A DNA stretch of 64,000 nt from Aphis gossypii (taxonomy: Eukaryota > Arthropoda > Insecta > Hemiptera > Aphididae). The notes under the pieces were generated by a model. That model was not told where the DNA came from and made no database searches. It saw nothing but the letters and a program-made list of their open reading frames with translations. Positions within the stretch are counted from its first letter, which is position 1. Every line of letters starts with the position of its first letter. The stretch spans positions 23,198 to 87,197 of the forward strand of contig NW_026083062.1 in the NCBI RefSeq assembly GCF_020184175.1, in the 5' to 3' direction. Positions 1-13,254 of the stretch are shown piece after piece. The translations under genes and the position numbers were made by a program.

Positions 1-868
1 ATTTCCCAGAGGATTAAACGAAATGCCGAGATGGAAAGCCACTGAATTTAGACTATTTTTACTATATACTGGCCCTATAGTTTTAAAAGATTTATTTAAT
101 AATGAATGCTATTTACATTTCATGTATTTACATATTTGCTTTAGAATTCTGTTAGTAAAAAATAGTAGTGATGAACTTATTAATTTTGTAGAAAAACTTT
201 TGTCATATTTTGTTCAAAAATTTGGTATCATATATGGACAGAAATTTATATCTCACAATGTACATGGGCTTCTTCATATAGTTGATGACTATAAAAAGTT
301 TGGCCCTTTAGATAATCTGTCTTGTTTTCCTTTCGAAAACTATATGAAGTCCTTAAAAAAAATGGTTTATAAACATCAAAAACCTTTGGAGCAAGTAATT
401 AATAGGTACCAAGAAATTCTTGAGTTTAGTAACGCACCTAACATTTATAATTTGTCACCAAATTCTATTGAATTTAAGAAGCCTCATAACAATGGACCAC
501 TATTGGGCAATATTAGTTCACAATTCAGAATTGTCTTGACCAATGATGTTAAAATTAATACTAATTCATTGACAGATTGTTTTATCGGCTTCAAAAAAGA
601 AGGGAAATTAAATATTTATAAAGTTTTGAATATTTGTTGTAATAATACAGGGCTAAATTTTTTTGTTGCCAAGTCATTCAATAATATTGAACCATTATAT
701 GACAAACCGATAAGTAGTTGAAAACTGGGGATTGCATATGTTTCCAATTTATCAGAAAATATTGTACCTATTTCTATAATAGATCACTTGTTTCAAAAGT
801 ATGTAGTATTCAATAGTAATAATAACAAACAAATTGCGCTTCCAATCTTACATTCATTAAATAGTTAG
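1..868 (+). pseudogene. CACTA transposase C-terminal part, copy A
   Basis: The C-terminal half of a CACTA/EnSpm transposase, expected to cut and join element ends in the nucleus. The frame is open from the first bases, so the methionine at 23 is internal: the stretch before it (FPRGLNE) aligns with copies B and C. The motif HGLLHIVDDYKKFGPLDN, then FPFENYMKSLKKM and a QVINRY segment, matches the region that follows Transposase_21 in plant CACTA proteins (DUF4218-like). An in-frame TGA at 719-721 interrupts a conserved tail. The frame continues after it (KLGIAYVSNLS) to a TAG at 866-868, matching the intact C-terminus of copy C. The catalytic part lies outside the window. Confidence 0.85.
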
Positions 869-1984
869 TGTAGTAGTAGTATAGTAGTATAGTTTTTACA
901 ATATAAATAAACCTATAACTGTTGGCTATCATAATATTATATATAAATATATTTGTACAGTTAAAAATTAAGGCTTTCAAAATATAAAATAATAATGGTA
1001 CTCATTGGTATTAAAAAAGTTAAAAACCGTTTTATTTATTTAATAGTTTGAATTACTTTGTACTGTTGTAGTAATTTAGTTGTATTATAAATGTTTATAT
1101 TGTATATTTTATATTAGGATAACTTGTGTGTATTTTATTGCCCAATCGGTCATGCCATATTCAATTGTCCATTTTTTTGGTGACAATTCGATTGAAACTG
1201 TGCCTGAGCATTGGATAGACAAAAAAAATGGTACTTGTGCTTGGCTTAACAAAAGTAAAACCGCTTCACGGTTTATTGAAAAAAAATGTATACCTAACGT
1301 GATTGAGTATACATATTTAAAATGCAGAGAATTATATAAAGGAATTGGTTAATATAATAACATATACCTAATAATTTTTCAGGTTATCAGTTTTTTTTAA
1401 TTAGTCTATTTTGTATTATTTCTATAAATTAATTTGTGCATATATTGTACTTATTAAATTACTATTATTTAAAGAAAAAACTGTTTTCATTATAGATTCA
1501 TTAGTTGAAGCTAAAATTAAATCTAAAAAGCTTTGTACATGTCTGATTTATCGTCTACAGAAGAAACAGTTTCAGCTAATAAACGCCATAAAGAAATTAT
1601 AATATCTTCTCCTACTTTGTCTACAAATTCATGCCCATTGTTTTTAGGTAATATAATAAATGTATCTATTATAGGAACTAATAAAAATTATAATTTATCA
1701 ATTTTAATGATATACTATGAAAATTTGATTTTAATTTAGATTCTGATAATGATCTATCGTCTAAAAAATCAAGCACTAAACCTAAGTTTAGTATAATATT
1801 ATGATTGGCTCTGATAATGAACATTTTAGTAGTTGTTCTCCATTGCCAAAAACATTAAATGATTATCCTCGTGAAGTCGTTATTGATGGTAAGAATATAC
1901 TATAATGTTTACATATTTTACTAAAAAAAACTATTATTCTTGCTATATTTATTATAATTACAATTGATATAACTTTTAACTAAG

Positions 1985-2472
1985 TAGTTTGTATTATAAA
2001 CAATAAACATAGATTCTGAAAATAAATTGAAGTATAAGGAACCTAACTGTTCACCACCTGTTACAAGTGAATCACTTAAAACCATTGAATATAATAGCAA
2101 AAATAAAAGTCAAAACGGTTGGTCACCATTTAAATTGGGTAGTCTGGATAAAAATGTTAAAGGTAATAATATTACCTATTGACTTTAACCTAATTAAAAT
2201 GTAATGTTGTGTTATCAATACATATAGGCAATGTCTATTTTCTTTTGATCTAGTCTAGCTTTATTAATTATTGATATTATTTTTAATTAAGTGGTTTGTA
2301 TTATTATAAACATAGATTCTGAATATAAACGGAGGTATAATAAGGAACCTAACTATTCACCACCTGTCACAAGTGAATCACTAAAAACCATTGAATATAA
2401 TAACAAAAATAAAAGGCAAAACGGTTGGTCGCCATTAAAATTGGGTAGTCCAGATAAAAATGTTAAAGGTGA
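1985..2472 (+). repeat. Tandem exon duplication, about 300-bp period
   Basis: Two adjacent near-identical units, about 1985-2168 and 2288-2472, each holding intron end, acceptor, exon and donor. Both exons read D-S-E at the start, share PPVTSESLKTIEYN and end KLGSxDKNVK before the donor. The first intron copy has GTAATA and the second GTGATA. Because both exons are phase 1 at each end, the duplication does not shift the frame. Confidence 0.85.
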
Positions 2473-3434
2473 TATTATTTATTTTAACTTCATTGAAATT
2501 TTATATTGTTTTATCATAAATGTTTACTGAATGTACTATATATTATATAAATTAGCATGTTCCATTTTAATTATTTTACTAGCTTTATATAACTAATAAA
2601 TATGTAATTTTTTTGAATTGTAGATAATAATAAAAAGCCCAATTTAAAAAAACCGTGGTCATCCAAAGATATACCTTCTACATCAACTTTTAAATCATAT
2701 AGTTGAAAAGAGTACAGTCACAGTGAACATTTACTGTCAAAAAGAAACAATAAATGTAATAACGTGCTTTATATGTGCTTTTCTTATTAAACTCTTATAC
2801 AGTTCTAGATTCAGGTAATAGTGAGCCAATATTTAAAAGAAAACCATCATCCACATATACACCAACCTCAAATTTGGATTCATTACGTAGTAAACAACAA
2901 CTTGGTCGACCATATTCAAATATTAATGGTAATGCGTTATCTATAGCTCAAATTTGAAGATTTTAATTTGTATTGGTATTTTTCAGACAACAAAAATTCT
3001 GTAGGGCGAGAATTATTTTCTAACTCCAATAAGCCTGAGGATGATGAATCGTCTTTCTCACATACTAATTGTTTCGGTAAAAAGAAAAGTTATCACGTAG
3101 ATCAGGATGATGGTCCAACTCGTGGCGTTATAGCTGAAGTTACACCTCAACGCTATTCAAATGGTATAATCACAATATAATAATAATAATATAATATAAA
3201 CTATTATAGTTAATACATCAATAATTGAGAAATCAATACTTATAACTAAAAAGTTTAAAACGCAGAATACTATTTCTAAAAATGAAATCTATAAAATAAC
3301 TTGAAAAATTGTGTTGAACATGTTAGTTTTTATACTTTTATTTAATTTTAGTTGAAAACCATAAAAACTCATCAATTTAAATTAATAATTAAAAACTAAA
3401 TTCAATAAAGTTGTATTCAACTGTAGTTAATATG

Positions 3435-3986
3435 CAGGGTTTGAAATGAATGCAATTCATGAGTACATTAAATTTTTACATTATCAATTATCAATTATAA
3501 TTGTGAATGCATTTATTTCACAAACAAATATGAATGGAAATTGAATGATTTGAATGTAATTATATGCATTCTTTTTCTAATCTCATAGAAAATAAATTAT
3601 ATTTTTAATACCAAAAAATAGTTTTTACTTTGTATTGTAAAGCTCTAGCAATAACATGGAGTCTGAACTCTGATTAATCAGTTGGTCACTCTTCACTATC
3701 ACTCGTCAACCACAGAGTACTCATAGATTTAAAATGTGTGTATTTCAATTTGCTATACCTACCTCGTTTATTAACTATTGATATGGTTCATGCAATGTAA
3801 AAATGCCTTGTTAAACACGCAAAATAAATTAATATATTATGTTTTATTCAAATAAAATAAAACATTTTTTTACAATGTGTGTTGTTAATAAGATGCATTC
3901 TTTTCTTAAAAGAATGCAAATATGAATGCATTCAATTTTAAGCTCTGTGAATGCATTTATTTTTTGAATGAATGTTCCAAACCCTG
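3435..3986. mobile_element. hAT-type MITE with TSD TTAATATG
   Basis: Left end CAGGGTTTGAAATGAATG, right end complementary (reads CAGGGTTTGGAACATTC on the minus strand). Perfect 8-bp direct repeats TTAATATG flank it at 3427-3434 and 3987-3994. It is 552 bp long with no coding frame, and contains repeated ATGAATGCATT-like words. The 8-bp duplication and the CAG start fit the hAT superfamily. It sits in an intron of the copy A DUF4806 gene. Confidence 0.92.
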
Positions 3987-4397
3987 TTAATATGCACATG
4001 TACCTAATTATGCAATGATATATATTATTTTGACAATAACTTTTTGTTAAATTTAGGTATACCTACTTATATAAATAAAATATTAAAATTACTTTTTATT
4101 TAATTTAAATTACAACTATAAGTATTATAATAGTATACTATACTATTTTGTTAATATTTTCAGATTTTCAAAAGCAGGTATTACGCATGCTTACATACTT
4201 GACAAGTGAAGTACGATACTTGGAATCTGGACAGGCAGAAATACTTAAACAAATCGAAAATGCAGCATCTGACAACAACTTCAGTAATTCAGAAACATTA
4301 TCAGAAAGTCTATTCAAAGATCTTACAGATTGTTCATTACTAATTGACAATATATTCGATCTTAACAAACTTGAAGATAAATTATCTGAAGATAAAT

Positions 4398-5040
4398 GTT
4401 GTAGTAAACCCAATGCACCTGCATGGTGTTATACTATATTAGATTACATTATATTTAATTGAGATAGTTTATTAATACACCTGCATTATAAGCAATAGGC
4501 CAGAGATCAGAAAAACATAATTTTTCTGTCGATAAGTAATAAATTTATAATTATAGGATATTATTATGATGATATCATTTATATAATGGTATATAATTAT
4601 TTAATGATGATTATGTAAACCCATATCACTCTAAAATAGACTATAGTCCCTGCATGTCATTGAGAACTCATTAAATACGAGTAGAGTATTAGAAGTAATT
4701 AGAAGGTAGTTCACTCCAATGTAAGACTATTGCTCGTCGTGGACTTTGTCACAGCCACATCGCCGCGAGTTTACGGTCATTCCCAGTACTTGTAACTTTT
4801 ACATAGCAGCAAGCTATTTTACTTATGTTTTATATTATTGTTTAATGTTTTATATTGTTTAACTTAATAAACTTTTACTTTATTTCAATTAAAACAACAA
4901 GTGTTTTAATTTTCAATACCTACCTTTCTCACAACAACTCAAGCTCAACCACAGAACGTGCTACGTCGTTTAAATAATTAATTTGTACGAAGTCGCAGTG
5001 TCCTGCACAGCGATCACTACTCGTACAATGTTTTCGTAAC
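4398..5040 (+). mobile_element. LTR-like insert (probable solo LTR) in a DUF4806 exon
   Basis: A 643-bp noncoding block breaks the DUF4806 exon that ends at a GTAAAT donor (5046). Ends GTTGTAG and CGTAAC are partly complementary, and AAAT is repeated at 4394-4397 and 5041-5044. Removing the block and one AAAT leaves a frame running straight into the donor. AATAAA near 4867 and a moderately GC-rich middle (4720-4800) fit an LTR. The exact TG..CA boundaries are ambiguous by one base, so solo LTR is an inference. Confidence 0.6.
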
Positions 5041-5782
5041 AAATTGGTAAATAAATAATTACACTTATTAATAAAGTTAAAAATAATTACATAAATAGGT
5101 ATATACTTATTACTTTTTTTATTAGGTTAATGAATTATCTTGCACGGGAGGAAAAAATTTAAAATTAATGGTTAAAAGAATTATGAATAAATTATTTACT
5201 GATCAACTTATGTCCCAATATTCCTTTACTGGGAAAAAAGGGAAAAACAAATTTAACAGTTTGTTTGTTTGTGCTGTTATTTTCGGTAAGTTGTGTATAA
5301 TTATTTATTATAATTCAAAATCCCTTAATATCAATACTTGTTATATGCACATGTATACATATTTATATATAATGTTAATTAATTCTATTCTCCTACAATT
5401 TTATTGCAATTTGTTAATTATTATAATAATAATACAATATTATGGATATTTATAATATTTATAAATTGCATAACTGCAATATCGAATTGAAAAAAAATAC
5501 GAATCATTTTTAAAAACCACCTGTAATAATTGTATTACATTATTGTTACCTATATTAAGAATAGAAGTAATGATACTAAGATTTTATGTCACATATATAT
5601 TAACAATAATTAAAAAACATTAATTTAATGCTATTTTCTTTTTAGATTCTATTAAAAAAAGCAACAAATCTTGCAAAACTGCATCAATTGATGAAATTGA
5701 GGAAAGAATCAAGTATAACTTGGCACAAGCACCATTCAATAAAAAAAATGTTTCACAAAATTAAATAATAGTGAATATATAT

Positions 5783-5793
5783 CCCAGATAGCA
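5783..5793 (+). repeat. Left terminal inverted repeat of copy B
   Basis: CCCAGATAGCA, two mismatches from the CCCACACAGCA terminus of copy C, followed by AATTTT where copy C has AATTGT. Confidence 0.65.
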
Positions 5794-8463
5794 ATTTTGT
5801 AATGATGATGTTCTATAAACATCGTGTATTCATTAAAGAAATAATATTTTGTTATAAACGTTTATATAGTATTAATTGGTTGTTTTAAAAATAATATTTA
5901 AATCCAAATATTTTTTTGATTTTAAATAACTATTTTGAAAAATAATATTTCGAATTTGATATTACAATGAAGTTATAATTAAAATAATTATATCATATTT
6001 AGAATATAATAATTATATGATTATAAAATCCAAATAATTAACTATTATTCTTAATCAATTATCATTATGATTTAATTATTGAAATATCTGAATAATATTA
6101 TGAATTTATTATTTTTAATGGCTCAATATTAGAATAATATATTATTATTTTTAATAATCTATCAATAGGTTATTAAAATTGAGATAGCTATATAATATTT
6201 TAATTATATATATTTATAAATATTATATTATTACATATTGTGAAATTAAAATAATCTAATAATCAAGTATAATCTATATATAATTAATTATTATTCATTA
6301 AATGAATTATTATTATTATATATGTATATTTACTATTTAGATGGTTTATACTTTATACATTATTCAGTACTGGAATTGTCGGAGGAGTCAGCTTTATTAT
6401 ATGTCACACATTTCAGTTATTTCAGAATTCCCTTCATTTAGGAAAATTAGAAACGCATCGACCCGGGAATGTCTACTTTAGTATGGTGTATTATAGGATT
6501 TTGTTTTCATTTATTTTTCTAGCAAATGGTTTTTTTTCTTAGGAAACGGATATCGTATTATCGCCAACGACACCAACACTATTTATAGCTATTGCTATTT
6601 ATAATATTATTATAGTTATTATTATGTATAATTTATCTAACATGTTTTATTTTAATAATTGTATTATTTGTATTATAATAAGACAAATATCCAGAGGTGG
6701 TTTTGGTTGTACGTATTATTGATTTCCCTCTCATAATAAAAAATAAACGCCACAAAAATGCAATTTTATATAAAATATATAAATGAGTAAATTACGATAA
6801 CAATAATAATTATATGTGTTTTGTTGTTGAACGTGCCGCAGCCCGCAGCCGTGTCTGCGAGCAGACCATTATCTCATATCTGTATTCTATGGGGCTGACC
6901 CGCTGACCACCATATACCACATCTATTTTTAGTATCCAAATAAGCAATGATCATTGCGCGCGCATGCGTAATTCTACTTATTTAACTGTCGCATGCATGA
7001 TTTGCACGACTCGCATACATAATAATAATATGCGCGTGTGTGTAATTAAGGAAAGTGTAGATAAACATGATCAACGTTATTAGAATGAAATCGCTGCAGA
7101 ATTTATTATAACGTTACTTATGCATTTCATATCGTTGTACATCGGTATGAACCGCTAATAATCTACCTGGCGACGACGATAATATAAAATATTGTCTTAT
7201 TTTGTGATTATAATAAAGCAATTCTGGTATTTCCCAAAAGTATCTCAGTATCGGTTATCGACTATAATAATGACTGATTAGTGATTAGATTACTGGCAAT
7301 CGCATTTTGTCAATCGACATTTAACATTAACAGTAAGTTGTAGTTGTATTCGACATGGACACACAACTACACAAGTTATTTTGATTTTAAACAATCATCT
7401 ACATTCTACAGCAAGCGTGTTCACAGCAGTCTTGCACTCTGCAAACAATATACATTCATACTGCAATATACGACGACGGTACCAAAGCGCACGACTTCTT
7501 GCAAGTAAGTGAATCTACATAATACATTATTATTAATAATTTATACACGAAACGATTCGTGAAATTGATACATTTACGTCTTACAGCCGTAACCACGTTT
7601 ATGAACGTTGCGTAGACTTATTATGTTTAGGCTATACCTAATACATGTGGCATTAATTTGGCTAAATTTCACTGTAGTACCTTACAATATGAACATAGCA
7701 CTTGTATTATTGTCTCTGTCTTACACGTGGTCGTACATTACCTATAATCTATATCAAATGTTTGTGTATCTGTTTCAATATTGTGCTCTTGGTTTTGATA
7801 TTAGACTATTAGAGTGAATTGATCTATTATAAAATTAAAAGGTACCTTAGATTATTCTAGGGTCCCATGTGAGTTTCTATTGATATTAGGATTTATTATT
7901 ATTATTATTACCTATTTATTTATATTTAGTTATGGCCATAACTATTGCTTACATATAATAATATCAATATAAAAGCCTACATACACTATAGTTAATAATA
8001 TTAAATTTAAATTATTTAATAGATCAATTCAGTATTTGAAAATACTCACTAAAATCAAGCACACTTATATATTTGCAACTGTTTTGTAAATATTTTATAT
8101 TATTGAAAAGTATATTATTTATTAAAAATCTAAATACATATATATGTTCAAGTAAACAATGTAATATGTAAAGTATAGAATAATATTAATTATTTATTAG
8201 TATGAAAAAGTGTCACATGGTTAAAATAAAAACTTTGTATTTATTTAAGTTTTCATGTACCTATGGAATTTAAAATTTTAAGTTAGTGAAAACTAAGATA
8301 CATTTATTATTAAGAATATTTTGTTTTTCTGTGTATAGTATTTTTTTTTTTGTGTTTATTTGGTAATCTATATTGCAATTGTTATTTTTGTATCACTCAT
8401 CATGTTATGTTTAAATTTAAAAAGTTCTATAAGTATGAAATTTATCTTTCCTTATAATTTAGA
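5794..8463 (+). other. 5' region of copy B, with proposed 5' UTR intron
   Basis: No coding frame is supported. The first 600 bases are very AT-rich with repeated ATAATATT words typical of a subterminal region. A less AT-rich block (about 6830-7510) could hold the promoter and a noncoding first exon. A GTAAGT donor stands at 7505, and an acceptor AG at 8461-8462 lies one base before the transposase ATG, so an intron of about 960 bases in the 5' UTR is plausible. The short frame at 7608-7817 would be intronic and has no family signature. Confidence 0.45.
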
Positions 8464-10533
8464 ATGTCATACAGAAAAAAAACAAGTAATTTTAGTAGCC
8501 GGTCCAAAAGAAGAAGAGTTCAAGAAGAAGTGGAAGAGTTTGTTGAAATTTCAAATAATATTACATCAACTTCACCTATCTTTATTGAACCTCCCATAAT
8601 AAAACCTATTGAAAATCAATATTTTGACTCCAACCAACAATTAATGACAAACAATCATATTACTAATGATGTAGAAGATAGTGAACTTATACCTCAATTA
8701 GTACATTCATTATCATTAACATGATCTTCTGAGGAAGATGATTCGTGTGATGATGACTTAACTAATTGGATTGATATTTTTGATGAAGTATCATTATTTA
8801 GGTCATTAATTTCTGAATGGGCTGTTTCATATAACATACCTCAAAATGCACTTAACAGATTATTAACAATACTTAAACAGCATAAGTGTTTTAAAACTTT
8901 ACCAAAAGATTCAAGAACTGTTTTAAATACAAAACAAATATCTATTTCAAATTATCGAACTGTGGAGCCAGGGGCATATTATCATTTTGGTATATTAAAT
9001 GGAGTGAAACAAGTAATTTAGGTGAAAATAAAATTGTTCAGCTTGTTGTGGGTATTGATGGCTTGCCAATTTTTAAAAGTAGCCCAGATCAATTTTGGCC
9101 AATCCTGGCATATATTCGCCCTAATAGCAATAAAGTGTTTCCTATTGGAATTTATTGTGGTAAAGAAAAGCCTATTGATAGTAACGATTTCTTAAAAGAA
9201 TTTGTTGAAGAAGCAAAAGAATTAATTGAAAATGGTATTTGCATTAATAATACATTTTATACATTTTCTATAAATGCTTTTTCTTGTGATGCTCCGGCCA
9301 AGTCGTTCATCTTAAAAATTAAAGGGCATTCTGGATTTTATTCTTGCTCTAGATGTGAGCACGAAGGAGAATATATATCTAATAGAATTTGTTTTCCATA
9401 CACTTTTTCTACAAATTGCCCCCCAAAGAGATCTCATAGAAATTATAAAATGCAAACTCAGGAAGAACATCATGTTGGAAATATCTCCATCATAGCAAAT
9501 TTGCCTAACTTTAATATTGTCACTGGATTTTCTCTTGATTACATGCACTTAGTATGCCTTGGAACCGTTCGTAAACTAATTTTATTATGGATTAAAGGAC
9601 CAGTTGGAATTCGTTATCCAACTTGGAAAATAAAAGAAATATCCAATTTTATTCTAAACATTAAAAAAAACATGCCTTGTGAGTTTGCAAGAAAACCAAG
9701 AAAACTTGAGGATGTTAATAGATGGAAAGCCACCGAATTTCGAGTATTTTTACTCTATATTGGTACAATTGTCACTAAAACATCTTTAAAAGATTTACAT
9801 TGGAATCATTTCTTTAAATTAAATATATCTATGATAATATTATTAAGCCCAGATTATTTGAAATATATTGAAGTTGCAAGGAGATTGTTGAATAGTTTTG
9901 TCAAAGATTTTGAAACAATCTATGGTCGTCATTTTATATCACATAATATTCACGGTCTAATGCATTTATGTGATGACTATAAGGAGTTCGGGCCACTAGA
10001 TCAATGTTCAGCATTTCCATTCGAAAATTATATGGGATATTTGAAAAAAATGTTGAGAAAGCCGCATAAGCCTCTTGAGCAAATTATTAAAAGATATAGT
10101 GAAGTGTGTTCATTAAAATCTCAAATGATTAGCAAAAAACACCCTTTTTTAGCTGGACTTCATAATCGTGGACCCACATTACTAAATACAGGAAAACAGT
10201 TTACTTCTATAATATTTAAAAGCATGATCCTCAAAACTCATATTGAAGCTGATTCCTATTTTATAACTCATGAAAAGATTATAGTAAAAATAATTAACAT
10301 TAATCAAAAAGAAAATTCGGAAAATATTGTTTTAATTTGTAAACAGTTTGAAAAAAACATCAATTATTTGTTAAACCCATAGTCTGGTGAATTAGACATA
10401 ATATATGTTGTTGAAAATTTGTCTAGCAATTTTTATGAGTATTACACTTCGAATATTAAAAAAAAAAATTATTATTTTGCCTGCAAATAATAATTTGATT
10501 GCACTACCAGTTATTCATTCAAGCTGTACATAA
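8464..10533 (+). pseudogene. CACTA transposase, copy B (broken)
   Basis: Starts at ATG 8464 (MSYRKKTSNFSSRSKRRR), the same MSY start as copy C, with a basic KRRR stretch. An acidic, poorly conserved N-terminus is followed by the Transposase_21-like core: GIDGLP near 9052, then SCDAPAKSF with CSRC (about 9280-9360), then DYMHLVCLG near 9538. A C-terminal HGLMHLCDDYKEFGPLDQ and FPFENYMGYLKKM block follows. In CACTA families these D-rich positions form the catalytic centre. Breaks: TGA at 8722-8724, a stop and frame change near 9019, a stop at 10380-10382 and a frameshift near 10490. The end is placed at the TAA after a motif (ALPVIHS) shared with copies A and C. Confidence 0.88.
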
Positions 10534-10802
10534 TATTTTTAATTATTTGAACTACCTATATAAGTTATTAGTATTAGTAAATGTTGTAAACTATCATTTT
10601 TACTTATACCTAAATAAGTATATTTTTATTATAAATTAATTTAGTTAATATTTTTAATTTTTAATGTATTCTCAGCTGTATTATAAATGTTACTCTTAAA
10701 AAAAAATATGTATATTTCTCCGTTTTAATCTAACTTATTTATTTTTCATCTTGTATTACATTTTATTTTTCTTATATTATGTTTAAATAGTACTATTTTA
10801 AA

Positions 10803-13254
10803 ATGTGGTCAGTTGTTGAATTTAATGATGATCGTTCAGTCGAAGCAGTTCCATCGTTTTGGATAAAAAATAAAAGATGTGCATGGCCTAAGAAAAACTC
10901 AAAACAAATGATTGAAAGGAGACGTCAACCCAATGAATTAGAATTTGATTTCTTAAAAGCTCGTGTGCTTGGAAATAACATTGGTATGCATTTGTTTTTT
11001 TTTAATCCTAAGAATTATTTATTAACTCACTTTACTTGTTTTTAGGCAATTACATTTTAGCAAGAGCTAAAGCCAAAAGATCAAGTAAAGCTAAAAAGAT
11101 ATTGCAAAAGCAAAAACAAACTTCAGTTAATCGTGTAATGTGGAGTCCTACAGCCCTTGACAATTCGGGTAAGTTATATTTTGTTTCAATTAAATTGTAT
11201 ATGTTTTCTATTTTTTTATTTTAGGTAAAGTGACCACAGTGAATCTGATAAATATGACAGTGATAAAGATCCAAATTACAACCCTAGCTTTATAGTTGCC
11301 AGTAGGTTTATACAAATTAACTGTATTTATTATTTTATAAGCAAATTAATATGCAATATATATTATATAATTACTATTTTTATAGCTACAAATCATGATT
11401 CCTTGTAAAAACATCTTTGTTAAATAGAGATAGATCTAAATTATCTAAATATTAATACATTTACTTGTTTGTATTTCTACTACAGTATTTATTAGTTATA
11501 TTTCCTTATGAATTTATAGGAACACCGGAGTCTACTGAAAATATTATGTCGAAAAGCAGAGAAAATATAACTTATAGTTGTCCTAATATAACTTCAAATG
11601 TTAAAAAAGTTCTTAATTTTGATAACGATAAGTTCCGCCGTTCTTTAAGCCCTAGTTTATTAGGAGTGGATATTTTAAAAACTAATGGTAAACAAGGTAA
11701 TTTTTAAATCATTTACAAAATAAATTCTAATTATATTTTTCTGGAAATTAATAATATAGTAATTTTTGTCATTTAATAACATGTACCCATATTTTTTTGA
11801 AAAAAAAACAAGCAATCAAATCTAAAAAGATAAATGAACCATATTTGGAATTAGTACATACATCATCTTCACCATTTAAAGTATCCATAGTTGAACCAAG
11901 TGATGTTCAGCCATCCCTGATAAATACCTCTGCTGATATAAATCACAGTCAATCAACATCATCTAATTCACAACTAGGTAATTTAGTTGTTTTAAAAATA
12001 TTGATTGTGTTTTATAATTTTTCATATTTTATATATGTACTTATTTATATTTGTTTCAGAATTATTACAGAAAATTAATCGTACTACTTGTACTATAAAA
12101 TATGATTTACAATAATTGAATGACAAAGTTAGTAATTTAGAAAATATGCTTCTAAAGCAAGATTGTTCTATAAATAGAGAATTCATGGATAAAAGTTCTG
12201 ATAAATTTCAAAATGAATTTTTAAATTTACCTCTCGAAACTGAACAGGAATTGGATGCATTTGAAATTAATCTTTTGAATAATGACTTCAGAACCAAAAT
12301 GGTAATTTATTTTCAAATTAAATTTTATGCTGTAATATTTTAATAATATAATTAAATTGTAATTTTTGAGATATTATAATTAATATAATAGGTATTCAAC
12401 AAAGATACTAAGTACTTATATTTTTAAACAATATTATCATATAACTTTTATGTACATTATATGCATATCAACATATTTATAGTACTTATATGTATTAGGT
12501 TTATGTTTGATTATATAATATTTTTATTTATTTATCTCAATTGCATTGCCTATTTAGCTTATTATAGCAATAAGTAAATATTTATAGAATTTAAAAAAAT
12601 ATCCAAGGGATTAATTTTGGAAAATAAAAATGTGGCAGTTAATTTAAAATATAAACAATATTGATAAAAATAATAAGTTATTATTAGATGAAATTATATA
12701 TGATATTAAATGATAGAACTAACTCTTATTGATATTATGTATCACTATAATTTGAATAATCCTAATAATTGTAATTGGATATTATATAATTTTCAAAATT
12801 ATAAAATATGTATAAAATTTGATTTTCAATATTATATTGTATGTAACTATAAGTCTTTGTAGATTTCAGAGCTTACACGATTCTCTCGTAATTCTTTGCC
12901 AAGTACCATACGTTCAATAATGAGGTATATTTTCAAAGATAATTTACTTGAAAAGTATAGCTACAAAGGTTTTAAAAAGAAGGTGTTTCACACATTGTCA
13001 ATATGTTCAGTGATATTTGGTAAGTTCTTATTCGAATTATAAATTTGATCTATTTTATAAATTACAGTAATTTGGTAATTGATGCTTATTTTAACATATA
13101 ATTTACAGAATCAATTAAACATATGAAAAAATTTAGTAAATTTGATGCAATTGATGTTGAAACACCATTGAGAACTTTCATTTCGGGGGCCAAGTTCAGG
13201 GATGTATCTAATAAGAAGACCTTTTTACAGAATACCAATAATTCCTCAATTTAA
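10803..13254 (+). pseudogene. DUF4806 multi-exon gene, copy B (broken)
   Basis: Exon 1 is 10803-10983 (MWSVVEFNDDRSVEAVPSFW). Exon 2 is 11046-11168, donor GTAAGT. Further exons lie at about 11225, 11519-11694, 11805-11979, 12059-12300, 12863-13019 and 13110-13254. The DUF4806 domain runs over the last three: LPLETEQELDAFEINL, then STIRSIMRYIFKDNLLEKYS, then ICSVIFG before GTAAG. Defects: a one-base frame change at the third exon and a TAA near 12113 in the sixth. Exon boundaries are mostly phase 1, as in copies A and C. The role is unknown. It starts about 270 bases after the transposase end and shares its orientation, so it is a consistent second gene of the element. Confidence 0.78.

Larger units (their letters stand above)
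1152..5764 (+). pseudogene. DUF4806 multi-exon gene, copy A (disrupted)
   Basis: Second gene of CACTA copy A. Exon 1 starts at ATG 1152 (MPYSIVHFFGDNSIETVPEHW), the N-terminal signature also seen in copies B and C. Further exons begin near 1740, 2012, 2313, 2624, 2812, 2989 and 4164. The DUF4806 domain lies in the last three: 4164-4397, about 5128-5286 (GGKNLKLMVKRIMNKLF, then FVCAVIFG before GTAAGT) and 5645-5764, ending LAQAPFNKKNVSQN. The exon 1 donor is GTTAAT rather than GTAAGT, a frameshift lies near 1540, and a TGA occurs at 2704. A 643-bp insert splits the 4164 exon. The function of DUF4806 is unknown. By position it could be the DNA-binding partner of the transposase, as TNPA is in plant Spm, but that is inference. 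Confidence 0.75.
1..5782 (+). mobile_element. CACTA element copy A, 5' end outside the window
   Basis: A two-gene CACTA-type DNA transposon in the same order as copies B and C: transposase first, DUF4806 gene second, both on the plus strand. The left terminus lies before the window. No right terminus resembling TGCTGTGTGGG is seen after the DUF4806 stop at 5764, and copy B begins 18 bases later. Copy A is therefore either truncated at its right end or was interrupted there by copy B. It carries a hAT-type MITE at 3435-3986 and an LTR-like insert at 4398-5040, so it is one of the older copies here. Confidence 0.8.

Noticed and set aside
5783..5793. Right terminus of CACTA copy A
   Set aside because: It is in the left-end orientation (CCCA..GCA); a right end should read TGC..GGG.
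7608..7817. 69-residue frame upstream of copy B transposase
   Set aside because: No relatives recognised, and it falls in the proposed 5' UTR intron.
9048..9050. Start of a separate 444-residue transposase at 9048
   Set aside because: The frame is open upstream and aligns with copy C; this is an internal GTG after a frameshift.
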